In this document: positions 50,186 to 58,134 of the stretch, one piece after another
How the letters are laid out: each line of letters begins with the position of its first letter
Position numbering within the stretch: position 1 is the stretch's first letter
NCBI GenBank assembly: GCA_043783155.1
Contig: JAYVZS010000141.1
Span: 1-64,000 of the forward strand
Direction of reading: 5' to 3'
Source: JAPLDA01 sp043783155
GTDB lineage: Bacteria; Bacteroidota; Bacteroidia; AKYH767-A; 2013-40CM-41-45
Length of the DNA: 64,000 nucleotides
Program-made: the position numbers and the translations under genes
The notes under the pieces: model-generated
What the model was told of the DNA's origin: nothing
Seen by the model: only the letters and a program-made list of their open reading frames with translations
Databases searched by the model: none

Positions 50186-52483
50186 ATGAGTAAGAACTTT
50201 TTTTTATCTTTCATTTTATTTTTTGTGATTTCTGTTTCAATTGCACAAACGGATAGCCGGGAAACCGTTCTTCCATTAATTCCGAAACCTGCTTCTGTGA
50301 AGTTATCGGAAGGGAATTTTTCGTTGTCTTCTAAAACAATCATTGTTGTTGCAGACAGCGAATTGCAATCAGATGCGGAGGTTTTTAATCTGGAGTTAGA
50401 AAAGATCTGTGGTTTTAAACTTCCTGTGCTTTCTCCAGGTCAGAATGTCAACAATGATGGAATCATAAATATTATCCGGCAGCACAATAAAAACGTACGC
50501 AGGGACAGCTATGTTTTGAAGATTCATCCAAAAGAGATTTCTGTTGAAGGAAAAGACGCCGGAACTTTTTACGCGTTGCAGTCACTTATCCAGCTCATTC
50601 CTGTTGGCGTGGAAAATCAATTTTCAATTCCCTGCTGTGAAATAAAAGACCAACCGCGTTATTCATGGCGCGGAATGCACCTCGATGTTGGCAGGCATTT
50701 TTTTCAGAAGGAGTTTGTCAAAAAATACATCGATATGATTGCCATGTATAAAATGAATACATTTCACTGGCATCTTACCGAAGATCAGGGGTGGAGGATT
50801 GAAATAAAAAAATATCCAAAACTTACAGAGGTCGGAGCATGGCGAAGCGGTTCCATGGTCGGAGCATTCAATGACCAGCAATATGACACCATTCGTTACG
50901 GAGGTTTTTATACTCAGGATGACATCAAAGAAGTTGTTGCTTATGCTGCAAAGCGTCACATCACGGTTGTTCCGGAAATTGAAATGCCCGGCCATTCGCT
51001 TGCAGCGCTTGCATCCTATCCTGAACTTTCATGCACAAGTGGTCCGTTTGAAGTGGCAAAAGCATGGGGAGGTTTTGATGATGTGTATTGTCCGAAGGAA
51101 GAAACATTTCAGTTCATCGAAAATGTATTGACGGAAGTGTTCCCGCTTTTTCCCGGGAAATATATTCACATTGGAGGGGATGAATGTACGAAGTTGCGCT
51201 GGAAAAATTGCGTGCACTGCCAGGCGTTAGTGAAGCGATTGAAATTAAAAGATGAGAATGCATTGCAAAGTTATTTTATCCGACACATCGAAAAATTCGC
51301 GAACTCGAAAGGAAAACAAATCATCGGCTGGGATGAAATCCTGGAAGGTGGACTGGCTTCCGGTGCTACTGTTATGAGCTGGAGGGGAACTGAAGGTGGC
51401 ATAGAAGCAGCGAAGAAACATCACAATGTCATCATGACTCCGGGCTCGCATTGTTACTTCGATCACTACCAGGGAAATCCGGATAACGAGCCACTCGCCA
51501 TCGGTGGCTATACAACGGTTGAAAAAGTGTATTCATACGAGCCAACGCCGATTCAGTTGAAAGCGGATCAACGAAAATATATTTTAGGTGCGCAGGGAAA
51601 TGTATGGACGGAATATATCCTCACTCCCCAGCAGGTTGAATACATGGCCGTGCCTCGCATGAGTGCGTTGGCTGAAGTACTGTGGAGTCCGAAGGAAATA
51701 AGAGACTATCCTGACTTTCAAAAGAGATTGATCAAACATTTTTCTCTTCTCGATAAACTGAATATAAATTACGCAAAAACGATTTATGAATTGAAGACGT
51801 CGGTGAAGCCACTCGCTGAGCAGAACGGAATTTCGTTTGAGCTGTCGTCGCCCTTTACGTCAGGAAAAATATTTTATTCGCTGGATGGAAATAATCCGGA
51901 TGCCAATTCAACACTTTATTCTTCTCCTATCGCCATCAATAAAAGTTGTACGGTAAAGGCCGGGTATTTTGAAAATGGGATACTAAAAGGAACTGTTGAG
52001 GCACAGGAGTTTTTTGTCAGCAAGTCAACCGGAAAAAAAGTAACACTCGACATACCGCCTCATGAAAATTATTTTTGCAACGGAGCGCAATCGCTCGTGG
52101 ATGGTATCAAAGGTAATTTGCACAAGCACGGACAAAACTGGCTGGGTTGGTGGGGAAAGAATATGACTGCTACCATTGATCTTGGAGCGAAAGAATCAGT
52201 TTCAAAAATTTCGATGCATGTATTTGATGATGAAGCGGCGTGGATTTATCTTCCGGTGGAAATAGAGATATTCACGTCTGATGACGGAATAAATTTTACG
52301 ACCTTGAGGAAGTTTTCATCCGAAGAAATAAAAAAATCGAATGAGTTGATTGAAGTAAATGCAAACGATCAATCGGCACGCTATGTAAAAGTAATGGCGA
52401 AGAATGCCGGAAAAATTCCGGATGGTAAGCAAGGCGGAGGAAATAATGCATGGTTGTTTGTAGATGAAATTTTGGTGGAATAG
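50186..52483 (+). CDS. Beta-N-acetylhexosaminidase (GH20) with C-terminal carbohydrate-binding domains
   Basis: The 765-residue exo-enzyme has a signal peptide (to VSIAQ), the GH20b N-domain (about 30-150), the catalytic barrel with WHLTEDQGWRIEIKKYPKL and the Asp332-Glu333 pair in HIGGDE, then a chitobiase-type C-domain (SGKIFYSLDGNNPDANS) and a discoidin/F5-8-type module (ATIDLGAKESVSKISMHVFD). It removes terminal GlcNAc/GalNAc from glycans, probably in the periplasm. It starts 25 bases after the kinase gene. Confidence 0.94.
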   Translation: MSKNFFLSFILFFVISVSIAQTDSRETVLPLIPKPASVKLSEGNFSLSSKTIIVVADSELQSDAEVFNLELEKICGFKLPVLSPGQNVNNDGIINIIRQHNKNVRRDSYVLKIHPKEISVEGKDAGTFYALQSLIQLIPVGVENQFSIPCCEIKDQPRYSWRGMHLDVGRHFFQKEFVKKYIDMIAMYKMNTFHWHLTEDQGWRIEIKKYPKLTEVGAWRSGSMVGAFNDQQYDTIRYGGFYTQDDIKEVVAYAAKRHITVVPEIEMPGHSLAALASYPELSCTSGPFEVAKAWGGFDDVYCPKEETFQFIENVLTEVFPLFPGKYIHIGGDECTKLRWKNCVHCQALVKRLKLKDENALQSYFIRHIEKFANSKGKQIIGWDEILEGGLASGATVMSWRGTEGGIEAAKKHHNVIMTPGSHCYFDHYQGNPDNEPLAIGGYTTVEKVYSYEPTPIQLKADQRKYILGAQGNVWTEYILTPQQVEYMAVPRMSALAEVLWSPKEIRDYPDFQKRLIKHFSLLDKLNINYAKTIYELKTSVKPLAEQNGISFELSSPFTSGKIFYSLDGNNPDANSTLYSSPIAINKSCTVKAGYFENGILKGTVEAQEFFVSKSTGKKVTLDIPPHENYFCNGAQSLVDGIKGNLHKHGQNWLGWWGKNMTATIDLGAKESVSKISMHVFDDEAAWIYLPVEIEIFTSDDGINFTTLRKFSSEEIKKSNELIEVNANDQSARYVKVMAKNAGKIPDGKQGGGNNAWLFVDEILVE

Positions 52484-52630
52484 TTAAGATATTTAAATCA
52501 GGGATGTAATTGTGGATTATAGATTTCGAATTGAAAAAATAACCATGCCGCTTAATCAAGGCGATCAATTTGAAATCCGTAATAATAAAAACATGTTACG
52601 CTTAGACATAAAGCGAAAAATCAACCTCTC

Positions 52631-53608
52631 ATGAAATCAAGAAGGGACTTTGTAAAACTGACCGCTCTGAGTGCAGCGTTTTTTTCCTTTAGTAAATCAT
52701 TCGGAAAAAGTAAATTTTCTTCCGATGGAATAACCAAACCAATTGTGATCTCGACCTGGAAACACGGACAGGAAGCAAATGTTGAAGCATGGAAAACACT
52801 TGTTGCAGGCGGCCGTGCATTGGATGCTGTGGAAAAAGGTGTGATGAATACTGAGGAAGATTTGAGAAACCTGAGTGTAGGGCTTGGCGGACTTCCTGAT
52901 CGTGACGGTCACGTTACTCTAGATGCCTGCATCATGGATGAGAATGCCGGTTGCGGCTCCGTCGCTTTTCTTGAGCATATTAAACATCCGATATCTGTTG
53001 CGCGGATGGTGATGGAAAAAACTCCACACGTGATGCTCGTCGGTGAAGGAGCGTTGAAGTTCGCGCTCGACAATGGTTTCAAAAAAGAAAAAATGGATCG
53101 CACGCCCGAATCGGATAAAGCATGGAAGGAGTGGCTGAAGAAGGCTGTGTACAAACCGATTGTTAATTTTGAAAATCATGATACAATCGGAATGGTTGCC
53201 ATGGACGCAAACGGAAATTTATCGGGTGCATGTACAACAAGTGGAATGGCTTACAAACTGCATGGACGTGTAGGTGATTCTCCGATTATCGGCGCAGGTT
53301 TGTACGTCGATAATGAAGTAGGCGCTGCAACTGCGACAGGAACCGGAGAAGAAGTTATTCGCATTTGCGGAACTCATCTTGTTGTTGAACTGATGCGTCA
53401 GGGCAAATCTCCGGAAGAGGCCTGCCTGGAAGCAGTTGAACGGATTGTAAAAAAACAACCAAAGAAATCGAAAGACTTACAGGTTGGATTTATTGCATTG
53501 AATAAAAATGGCGAGCACGGCGCGTACTGCTTACAAAAAGGATTTAACTATGCCGTGTATTCCGACAAAATAAAAAATGAAATGATTGACGGGAAGAGTT
53601 ATTATTAG
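52631..53608 (+). CDS. Glycosylasparaginase (N4-(beta-N-acetylglucosaminyl)-L-asparaginase), Tat-exported
   Basis: The 325-residue Ntn-hydrolase has a twin-arginine signal (KSRRDFVKLTALSAAFFSF). NHDTIGMVAMDANGNLSGA places the autocatalytic cleavage before Thr185, with GRVGDSPIIGAGLYVDNEVG and ATATGTGEEVIRICG as substrate-binding parts. It splits the GlcNAc-Asn bond left after N-glycan trimming, releasing GlcNAc and aspartate. Export fits the GH enzymes next to it. Confidence 0.93.
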   Translation: MKSRRDFVKLTALSAAFFSFSKSFGKSKFSSDGITKPIVISTWKHGQEANVEAWKTLVAGGRALDAVEKGVMNTEEDLRNLSVGLGGLPDRDGHVTLDACIMDENAGCGSVAFLEHIKHPISVARMVMEKTPHVMLVGEGALKFALDNGFKKEKMDRTPESDKAWKEWLKKAVYKPIVNFENHDTIGMVAMDANGNLSGACTTSGMAYKLHGRVGDSPIIGAGLYVDNEVGAATATGTGEEVIRICGTHLVVELMRQGKSPEEACLEAVERIVKKQPKKSKDLQVGFIALNKNGEHGAYCLQKGFNYAVYSDKIKNEMIDGKSYY

Positions 53609-53726
53609 AAAAGAGATTTGAGATGTGTGATATGAGATGGGGGAACTCTTGTTCGCATATTCGTACATTCGTTTTTTAAATTCGCTATTCGCTACAGGAA
53701 TTGAACTTTCGTACTTTGAAAAAATA

Positions 53727-54473
53727 ATGTCGAAAATAAAAATTGAAATCGTCTGTACTAACATTGAATCCGTTATCGCAGCCGAACAAGGCGGCGCTGA
53801 CAGAGTTGAGTTGTGCGACAATCTCGTGGAAGGAGGAACCACACCAAGTTATGGTATGATTGAAGTCGCGCGAAAAAAAACCTCCATCGGTTTGTTTGTC
53901 ATGATTCGTCCGCGCAGTGGAGATTTTTTATATTCAGAGGAAGAATTTGAAATTATGAAACTCGACATCCATGTATGCAAACAATTGAAAGCTGATGGAG
54001 TCGTATTCGGTTTGTTGGATGCGAACGGAAACGTTGATGTGAAGCGAACAAAGGAATTGGTTGCTCTTGCAAAACCAATGCTCGTCACTTTCCATCGAGC
54101 TTTTGATCTGGCAAAGGATTCTTTGAATGCATTGGAGGATATAATCAATTGCGGATGCAATCGAATTCTTACTTCCGGGCAACAACCAACTGCAATTCAG
54201 GGAGAACAATTAATTTCGCAGATGATTAAAAAAGCGGGCGATAGAATAATCATTTTACCCGGAGGTGGTATCCGGCCCGATAATGTAGTTTCGCTCCTGG
54301 ACAAAACAATGGCAACTGAAATACATTCTTCCGCAAAGAACAGTCGGGCGAGCAAAATGAAATTTAAATGTGATACTGTAACAACAGGAAACCCGTCATC
54401 CGATGAATACCGCGTTACCATCGCGGATATAGATACAATAAGAAAATTAGTAAAAACTGTAAACGATTTTTGA
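53727..54473 (+). CDS. cutC: CutC-family protein
   Basis: The 248-residue TIM-barrel protein matches CutC: IEIVCTNIESVIAAEQGGAD followed by RVELCDNL, then EGGTTPSYGMI, VMIRPRSGDFLYSEEE, TFHRAFDLAKD and an ILPGGGIRPDNV near the end. CutC was linked to copper handling, but its chemistry is unsettled. A frame from 53637 is open, but ATG 53727 gives the family start. Its place in a glycan cluster suggests a sugar-related role, as inference only. Confidence 0.92.
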   Translation: MSKIKIEIVCTNIESVIAAEQGGADRVELCDNLVEGGTTPSYGMIEVARKKTSIGLFVMIRPRSGDFLYSEEEFEIMKLDIHVCKQLKADGVVFGLLDANGNVDVKRTKELVALAKPMLVTFHRAFDLAKDSLNALEDIINCGCNRILTSGQQPTAIQGEQLISQMIKKAGDRIIILPGGGIRPDNVVSLLDKTMATEIHSSAKNSRASKMKFKCDTVTTGNPSSDEYRVTIADIDTIRKLVKTVNDF

Positions 54474-54476
54474 TTT

Positions 54477-55298
54477 ATGTTTCGTAAATTTCCGGAGATG
54501 AAATTTCTAATACACATTGTCTTTGCCGTATTTCCCGTTTGCCTGTTTGCAGTGAACAGTCAACATCAACAGCAGGAAGAAAAACACAAAGGCACCTTTT
54601 ATTTTGAGTGGGGCTATAATAAAGACTGGTTTTCGAAAAGTGATATACACTTTGTAAATCATATTGGAGGTGAATATGATTTTACATTATATGATGTAAA
54701 GGCAGATGACAGACCCAGCTTTAACCGTATAATTGACTGGCAAGTCACCATTCCTCAGTTTTTATACCGCTTCGGATATTATTTCAATAACAAACATGAT
54801 CTTGGAATTGAAATTGGTTTTGATCATACAAAATATGTGGTCATACAGAATCAAACTGTTCATATCACCGGCTCTATTCACGGAGAAGCACTTGATAAAG
54901 ACACCATTATTCAACCTGGTTTTCTTTTATTCGAACATACCAACGGGGCCAATTTTTTAATGGCAAGCTTGCTGAAAAGAACCCGGTTTTTTCAGAGTGG
55001 AAATGGGAAACATGTATTAAGTTATGTGCTAAAGCCGGGGGCCGGTATTGTAATTCCGAAAACGGACGTAACCCTTTTTGGAAAGCGCAGAGACAATGTG
55101 TATCACGTTGCCGGGTACATTGCCGGACTTGATATTGAACTTCGGTATGAAACGGGTAAACATTGGTTTGCCGAAACCGGTTTAAAAGGAAGTTTTGCCA
55201 ACTACGTTAATGTGCTTACGATTGGTGATGCGAAAGCGAATCACCATTTTTATTCATTGGAATTGCTTCTATCTGTAGGGTACGCAATTCCCTGGTAA
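54477..55298 (+). CDS. Outer-membrane beta-barrel protein of unknown function
   Basis: The 273-residue protein has a signal peptide (hydrophobic HIVFAVFPVCLFAVNS) and a row of amphipathic strands (TFYFEWGYNKDWF, FLYRFGYYFNNKHDLGIEIG, LELLLSVGYAIPW) ending in an aromatic residue, as in small outer-membrane barrels. No plug or TonB box is present. The gene follows cutC by 3 bases. It might be a passage for oligosaccharides, but it is too short to replace SusC. Confidence 0.65.
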   Translation: MFRKFPEMKFLIHIVFAVFPVCLFAVNSQHQQQEEKHKGTFYFEWGYNKDWFSKSDIHFVNHIGGEYDFTLYDVKADDRPSFNRIIDWQVTIPQFLYRFGYYFNNKHDLGIEIGFDHTKYVVIQNQTVHITGSIHGEALDKDTIIQPGFLLFEHTNGANFLMASLLKRTRFFQSGNGKHVLSYVLKPGAGIVIPKTDVTLFGKRRDNVYHVAGYIAGLDIELRYETGKHWFAETGLKGSFANYVNVLTIGDAKANHHFYSLELLLSVGYAIPW

Positions 55299-55396
55299 TA
55301 AAATAAAGTGAGTAAAAATTTTGTTGCCGGATGTGAAGAAAATGCTCGCTCTATCTATCTTGCAAACGAAATTTAGTCAGTTGCCTTTCCTGACAT

Positions 55397-58039
55397 TTGG
55401 AGATGCTATCAGTTGAGAATATAACAATGAGAAAAAATATGAATTCGACTATGTTTTATTTCCGGGTGCCAGTGAAACACAGAGGTAAATTTTTTATTGA
55501 AAAAATACGGAATGGCAAAGCTTTTTTCTTCATTCTGATTTTTGCAACAACAACAACTTTTTCCCAAACTCAAACACGAAATCTTTCAGGAGAACCTAAA
55601 TCGACATGGCAATTCAGAAAGGCTGGCGATTCAAAATGGCTTTCCGCAACGGTTCCCGGAACCGTACATACTGATTTATTCAGCAACAAAATTATTGATG
55701 ATCCCTTTTTTGGCGACAATGAAAAAAAACTTCAGTGGATTGATACCTGCCGCTGGGAATACCAAACCTCTTTCAATTGCGATTCAACATTGTTAGCCAA
55801 CAGACATGTTGAACTTCAGTTTGACGGACTGGATACGTATGCAAAAGTATTTCTCAATGATAATCTTATTCTCATTACCGATAATATGTTTCGGACATGG
55901 TTTGTCAGTTGCAAAAGTTTTCTGAAAGAGAAAGACAATCATCTTGTGATACAGTTTGAATCAGCATCGAAAAAAGGGAAAGAGCTGGCGAGAAGTTTAC
56001 CGTATACATTGCCGGGTGATGAAAAAGTTTTTACCCGCAAAGCCGCGTATCAATATGGCTGGGACTGGGCACCACGATTTGTAACATGCGGTATCTGGAA
56101 GCCGGTGAAATTAAATTGGTGGAATTTTTTCAAGATCAACGACATCCATATTGTTCAGGATGAAGTATCGGATACATCAGCCACCATGGTTGCGGAAGTA
56201 AATGTAAAAACGGATGAACCAACAACCGTTTATTTTAAAATGAAGTTGGAAAATGCGGATCAGGATTCAATGTATTTCGAGCAACCCATTCGTCCGGGTG
56301 AAAACACGCTGAACCTTTTGTTCAAAGTAAAAAATCCGAAACGCTGGTGGTGCAATGGAATGGGCGAACCATTCGTCTACCATCTTTCCATTCAGTGTTC
56401 CAATGTATTTGCGAAATCGGAAGTGAAGAAACTTACGTTTGGAATACGGACCGTGCAGGTTGCGCAGGACTATGATTCTCTCGGTCGAAGTTTTTCGTTT
56501 TCATTAAACGGAGTTCCTGTTTTTATGAAAGGCGCGAATTATGTACCGGCGGATAATTTTCTTCCTCGCGTGAATGAAAAACGATATTCAGAAATCATTC
56601 AATCCGCCGTTGATGCGAACATGAATATGTTGCGCGTGTGGGGCGGAGGTGTATATGAAGACGATCAGTTTTATAATCTCTGTGATGAAAATGGAATTCT
56701 GGTGTGGCAGGATTTTATGTTTGCCGGCGGCATGTATCCGGGCGATTCTTTGTTTGTCGAAAATATCAGGCAGGAAGCAACAGACAACGTGATGCGTTTA
56801 CGAAGTCACCCTTGCATTGCCTTGTGGTGTGGTAATAATGAAGTTGATGAGGGTTGGCATAACTGGGGCTGGCAAAATCAATACAAGTATTCTAAAAAGG
56901 ATTCCACTGCAATCTGGAATGATTACCTGAAAATATTCCAGGATGTTCTTCCGAAAGTGGTTGAACAAAATGATCCGGGAAGATTATACTGGCCATCGTC
57001 TCCTTCGATCGGTTGGGGACACCCGGAAAGTTTGCAACAGGGTGATTCGCACTATTGGGGTGTATGGTGGGGTAAGGAACCGTTTGAAGCTTACAAAACA
57101 AAAGTCGGAAGATTTATGAGTGAATATGGTTTCCAGGGAATGCCTTCGCTGACGACGTTCAAAAAATTCTGTGACGCGAAAGATATAACTCCAACTTCCT
57201 TTGCAGTTAAAAATCATCAGAAGCATCCTACCGGTTATGAAACCATTCAATCGTATCTTGAAAAAGAATACAAAGAGCCGCGGGATTTTGAAGACCTGAT
57301 TTATGTTTCTCAGTTACTGCAGGCGGATGGAATCAAAACGGCGATTGAAGCGCATCGCCGGGCGAAACCGTTTTGCATGGGAACGTTGTACTGGCAGCTG
57401 AACGATTGCTGGCCGGTTACTTCATGGAGCAGCACTGATTATTACGGAGAATGGAAAGCACTTCATTATACAGTTAAGAAAGCGTATCAGAAATATCTTG
57501 TATCTCCTGTCGTGGATAACGGAAAAATAAATGTGTACGTCGTAAGTGACGGTAAAAAGGAAACAAACGCTTTTCTTGAAATGAAACTCCTTGATTTAAA
57601 TGGAGCGGCTAAATGGTCGAAGAGTTTTTCCGTTGAAATTCTTCCGGACTCAAGCAAAATTTATTACAGCGTTGATTCAGCTGAAGTATTGAAGACTGCC
57701 GATCCGACTAAATCTGTTTTTTCTGTCAAACTGATAAAAGACAATTCAGTCCTGTCTGAAAATTTATTGTACTTCTGTCTCGTAAAGGATTTAAAGATTA
57801 CTCAGCCATTGGTTACTTATTCGTTCAGCTTAAGGGGAAGCCAGACTATACTTGAACTGGATTCAAAAACCTTTGTGAAAAAGGTGTTCATTGATTTCCT
57901 GGACATGAAAGTTAAACTGAGCGACAACTATTTTGACTTGCTTCCAGGAGAAAAGAAAACCGTTGAAGTAGAAAGCAACTTTACTTCAGGCGAACTGACG
58001 AAAAAAATAAAAATAAAATCGTTGTTTGATACATTCTAA
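55397..58039 (+). CDS. Beta-mannosidase (GH2)
   Basis: The 880-residue enzyme has a long basic N-terminal region then a signal core (FFFILIFATTTTFSQ, about residues 43-57), the GH2 sugar-binding domain, and a TIM barrel with acid/base Glu482 in WCGNNEVDEGW and nucleophile Glu576 in FMSEYGFQGMPS. It removes the core beta-1,4-mannose of N-glycans or beta-mannosides. The unusual 40-residue n-region suggests the real start is one of the later Mets (residue 11, 15 or 19). Placed between the barrel and GH92 genes. Confidence 0.92.
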   Translation: MEMLSVENITMRKNMNSTMFYFRVPVKHRGKFFIEKIRNGKAFFFILIFATTTTFSQTQTRNLSGEPKSTWQFRKAGDSKWLSATVPGTVHTDLFSNKIIDDPFFGDNEKKLQWIDTCRWEYQTSFNCDSTLLANRHVELQFDGLDTYAKVFLNDNLILITDNMFRTWFVSCKSFLKEKDNHLVIQFESASKKGKELARSLPYTLPGDEKVFTRKAAYQYGWDWAPRFVTCGIWKPVKLNWWNFFKINDIHIVQDEVSDTSATMVAEVNVKTDEPTTVYFKMKLENADQDSMYFEQPIRPGENTLNLLFKVKNPKRWWCNGMGEPFVYHLSIQCSNVFAKSEVKKLTFGIRTVQVAQDYDSLGRSFSFSLNGVPVFMKGANYVPADNFLPRVNEKRYSEIIQSAVDANMNMLRVWGGGVYEDDQFYNLCDENGILVWQDFMFAGGMYPGDSLFVENIRQEATDNVMRLRSHPCIALWCGNNEVDEGWHNWGWQNQYKYSKKDSTAIWNDYLKIFQDVLPKVVEQNDPGRLYWPSSPSIGWGHPESLQQGDSHYWGVWWGKEPFEAYKTKVGRFMSEYGFQGMPSLTTFKKFCDAKDITPTSFAVKNHQKHPTGYETIQSYLEKEYKEPRDFEDLIYVSQLLQADGIKTAIEAHRRAKPFCMGTLYWQLNDCWPVTSWSSTDYYGEWKALHYTVKKAYQKYLVSPVVDNGKINVYVVSDGKKETNAFLEMKLLDLNGAAKWSKSFSVEILPDSSKIYYSVDSAEVLKTADPTKSVFSVKLIKDNSVLSENLLYFCLVKDLKITQPLVTYSFSLRGSQTILELDSKTFVKKVFIDFLDMKVKLSDNYFDLLPGEKKTVEVESNFTSGELTKKIKIKSLFDTF

Positions 58040-58040
58040 A

Positions 58041-58130
58041 ATAGTGTCACGCGGAGGCGCAAAGATCGCAAAGTTTTATCATGAAATTTTTCTTAGCGAT
58101 CTTTGCGCCTCTGCGTGATTTAAAAAGATA
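58041..58130. repeat. Inverted repeat of the 'cgcaaagatcgctaag' class before the GH92 gene
   Basis: agtgtcacgcggaggcgcaa and its opposite (cttagcgatctttgcgcctc then tgcgtga) flank a short centre. It reaches into an in-frame extension of the GH92 ORF (58081) that is therefore not coding. Same class as 26017 and 47560. Confidence 0.75.
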
Positions 58131-58134
58131 TTCA

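Noticed and set aside
53637..53726. N-terminal extension of CutC
   Set aside because: Made of attcgtacattcg/attcgctattcgctac repeat words like those at 15540-15585; the family start is at 53727.
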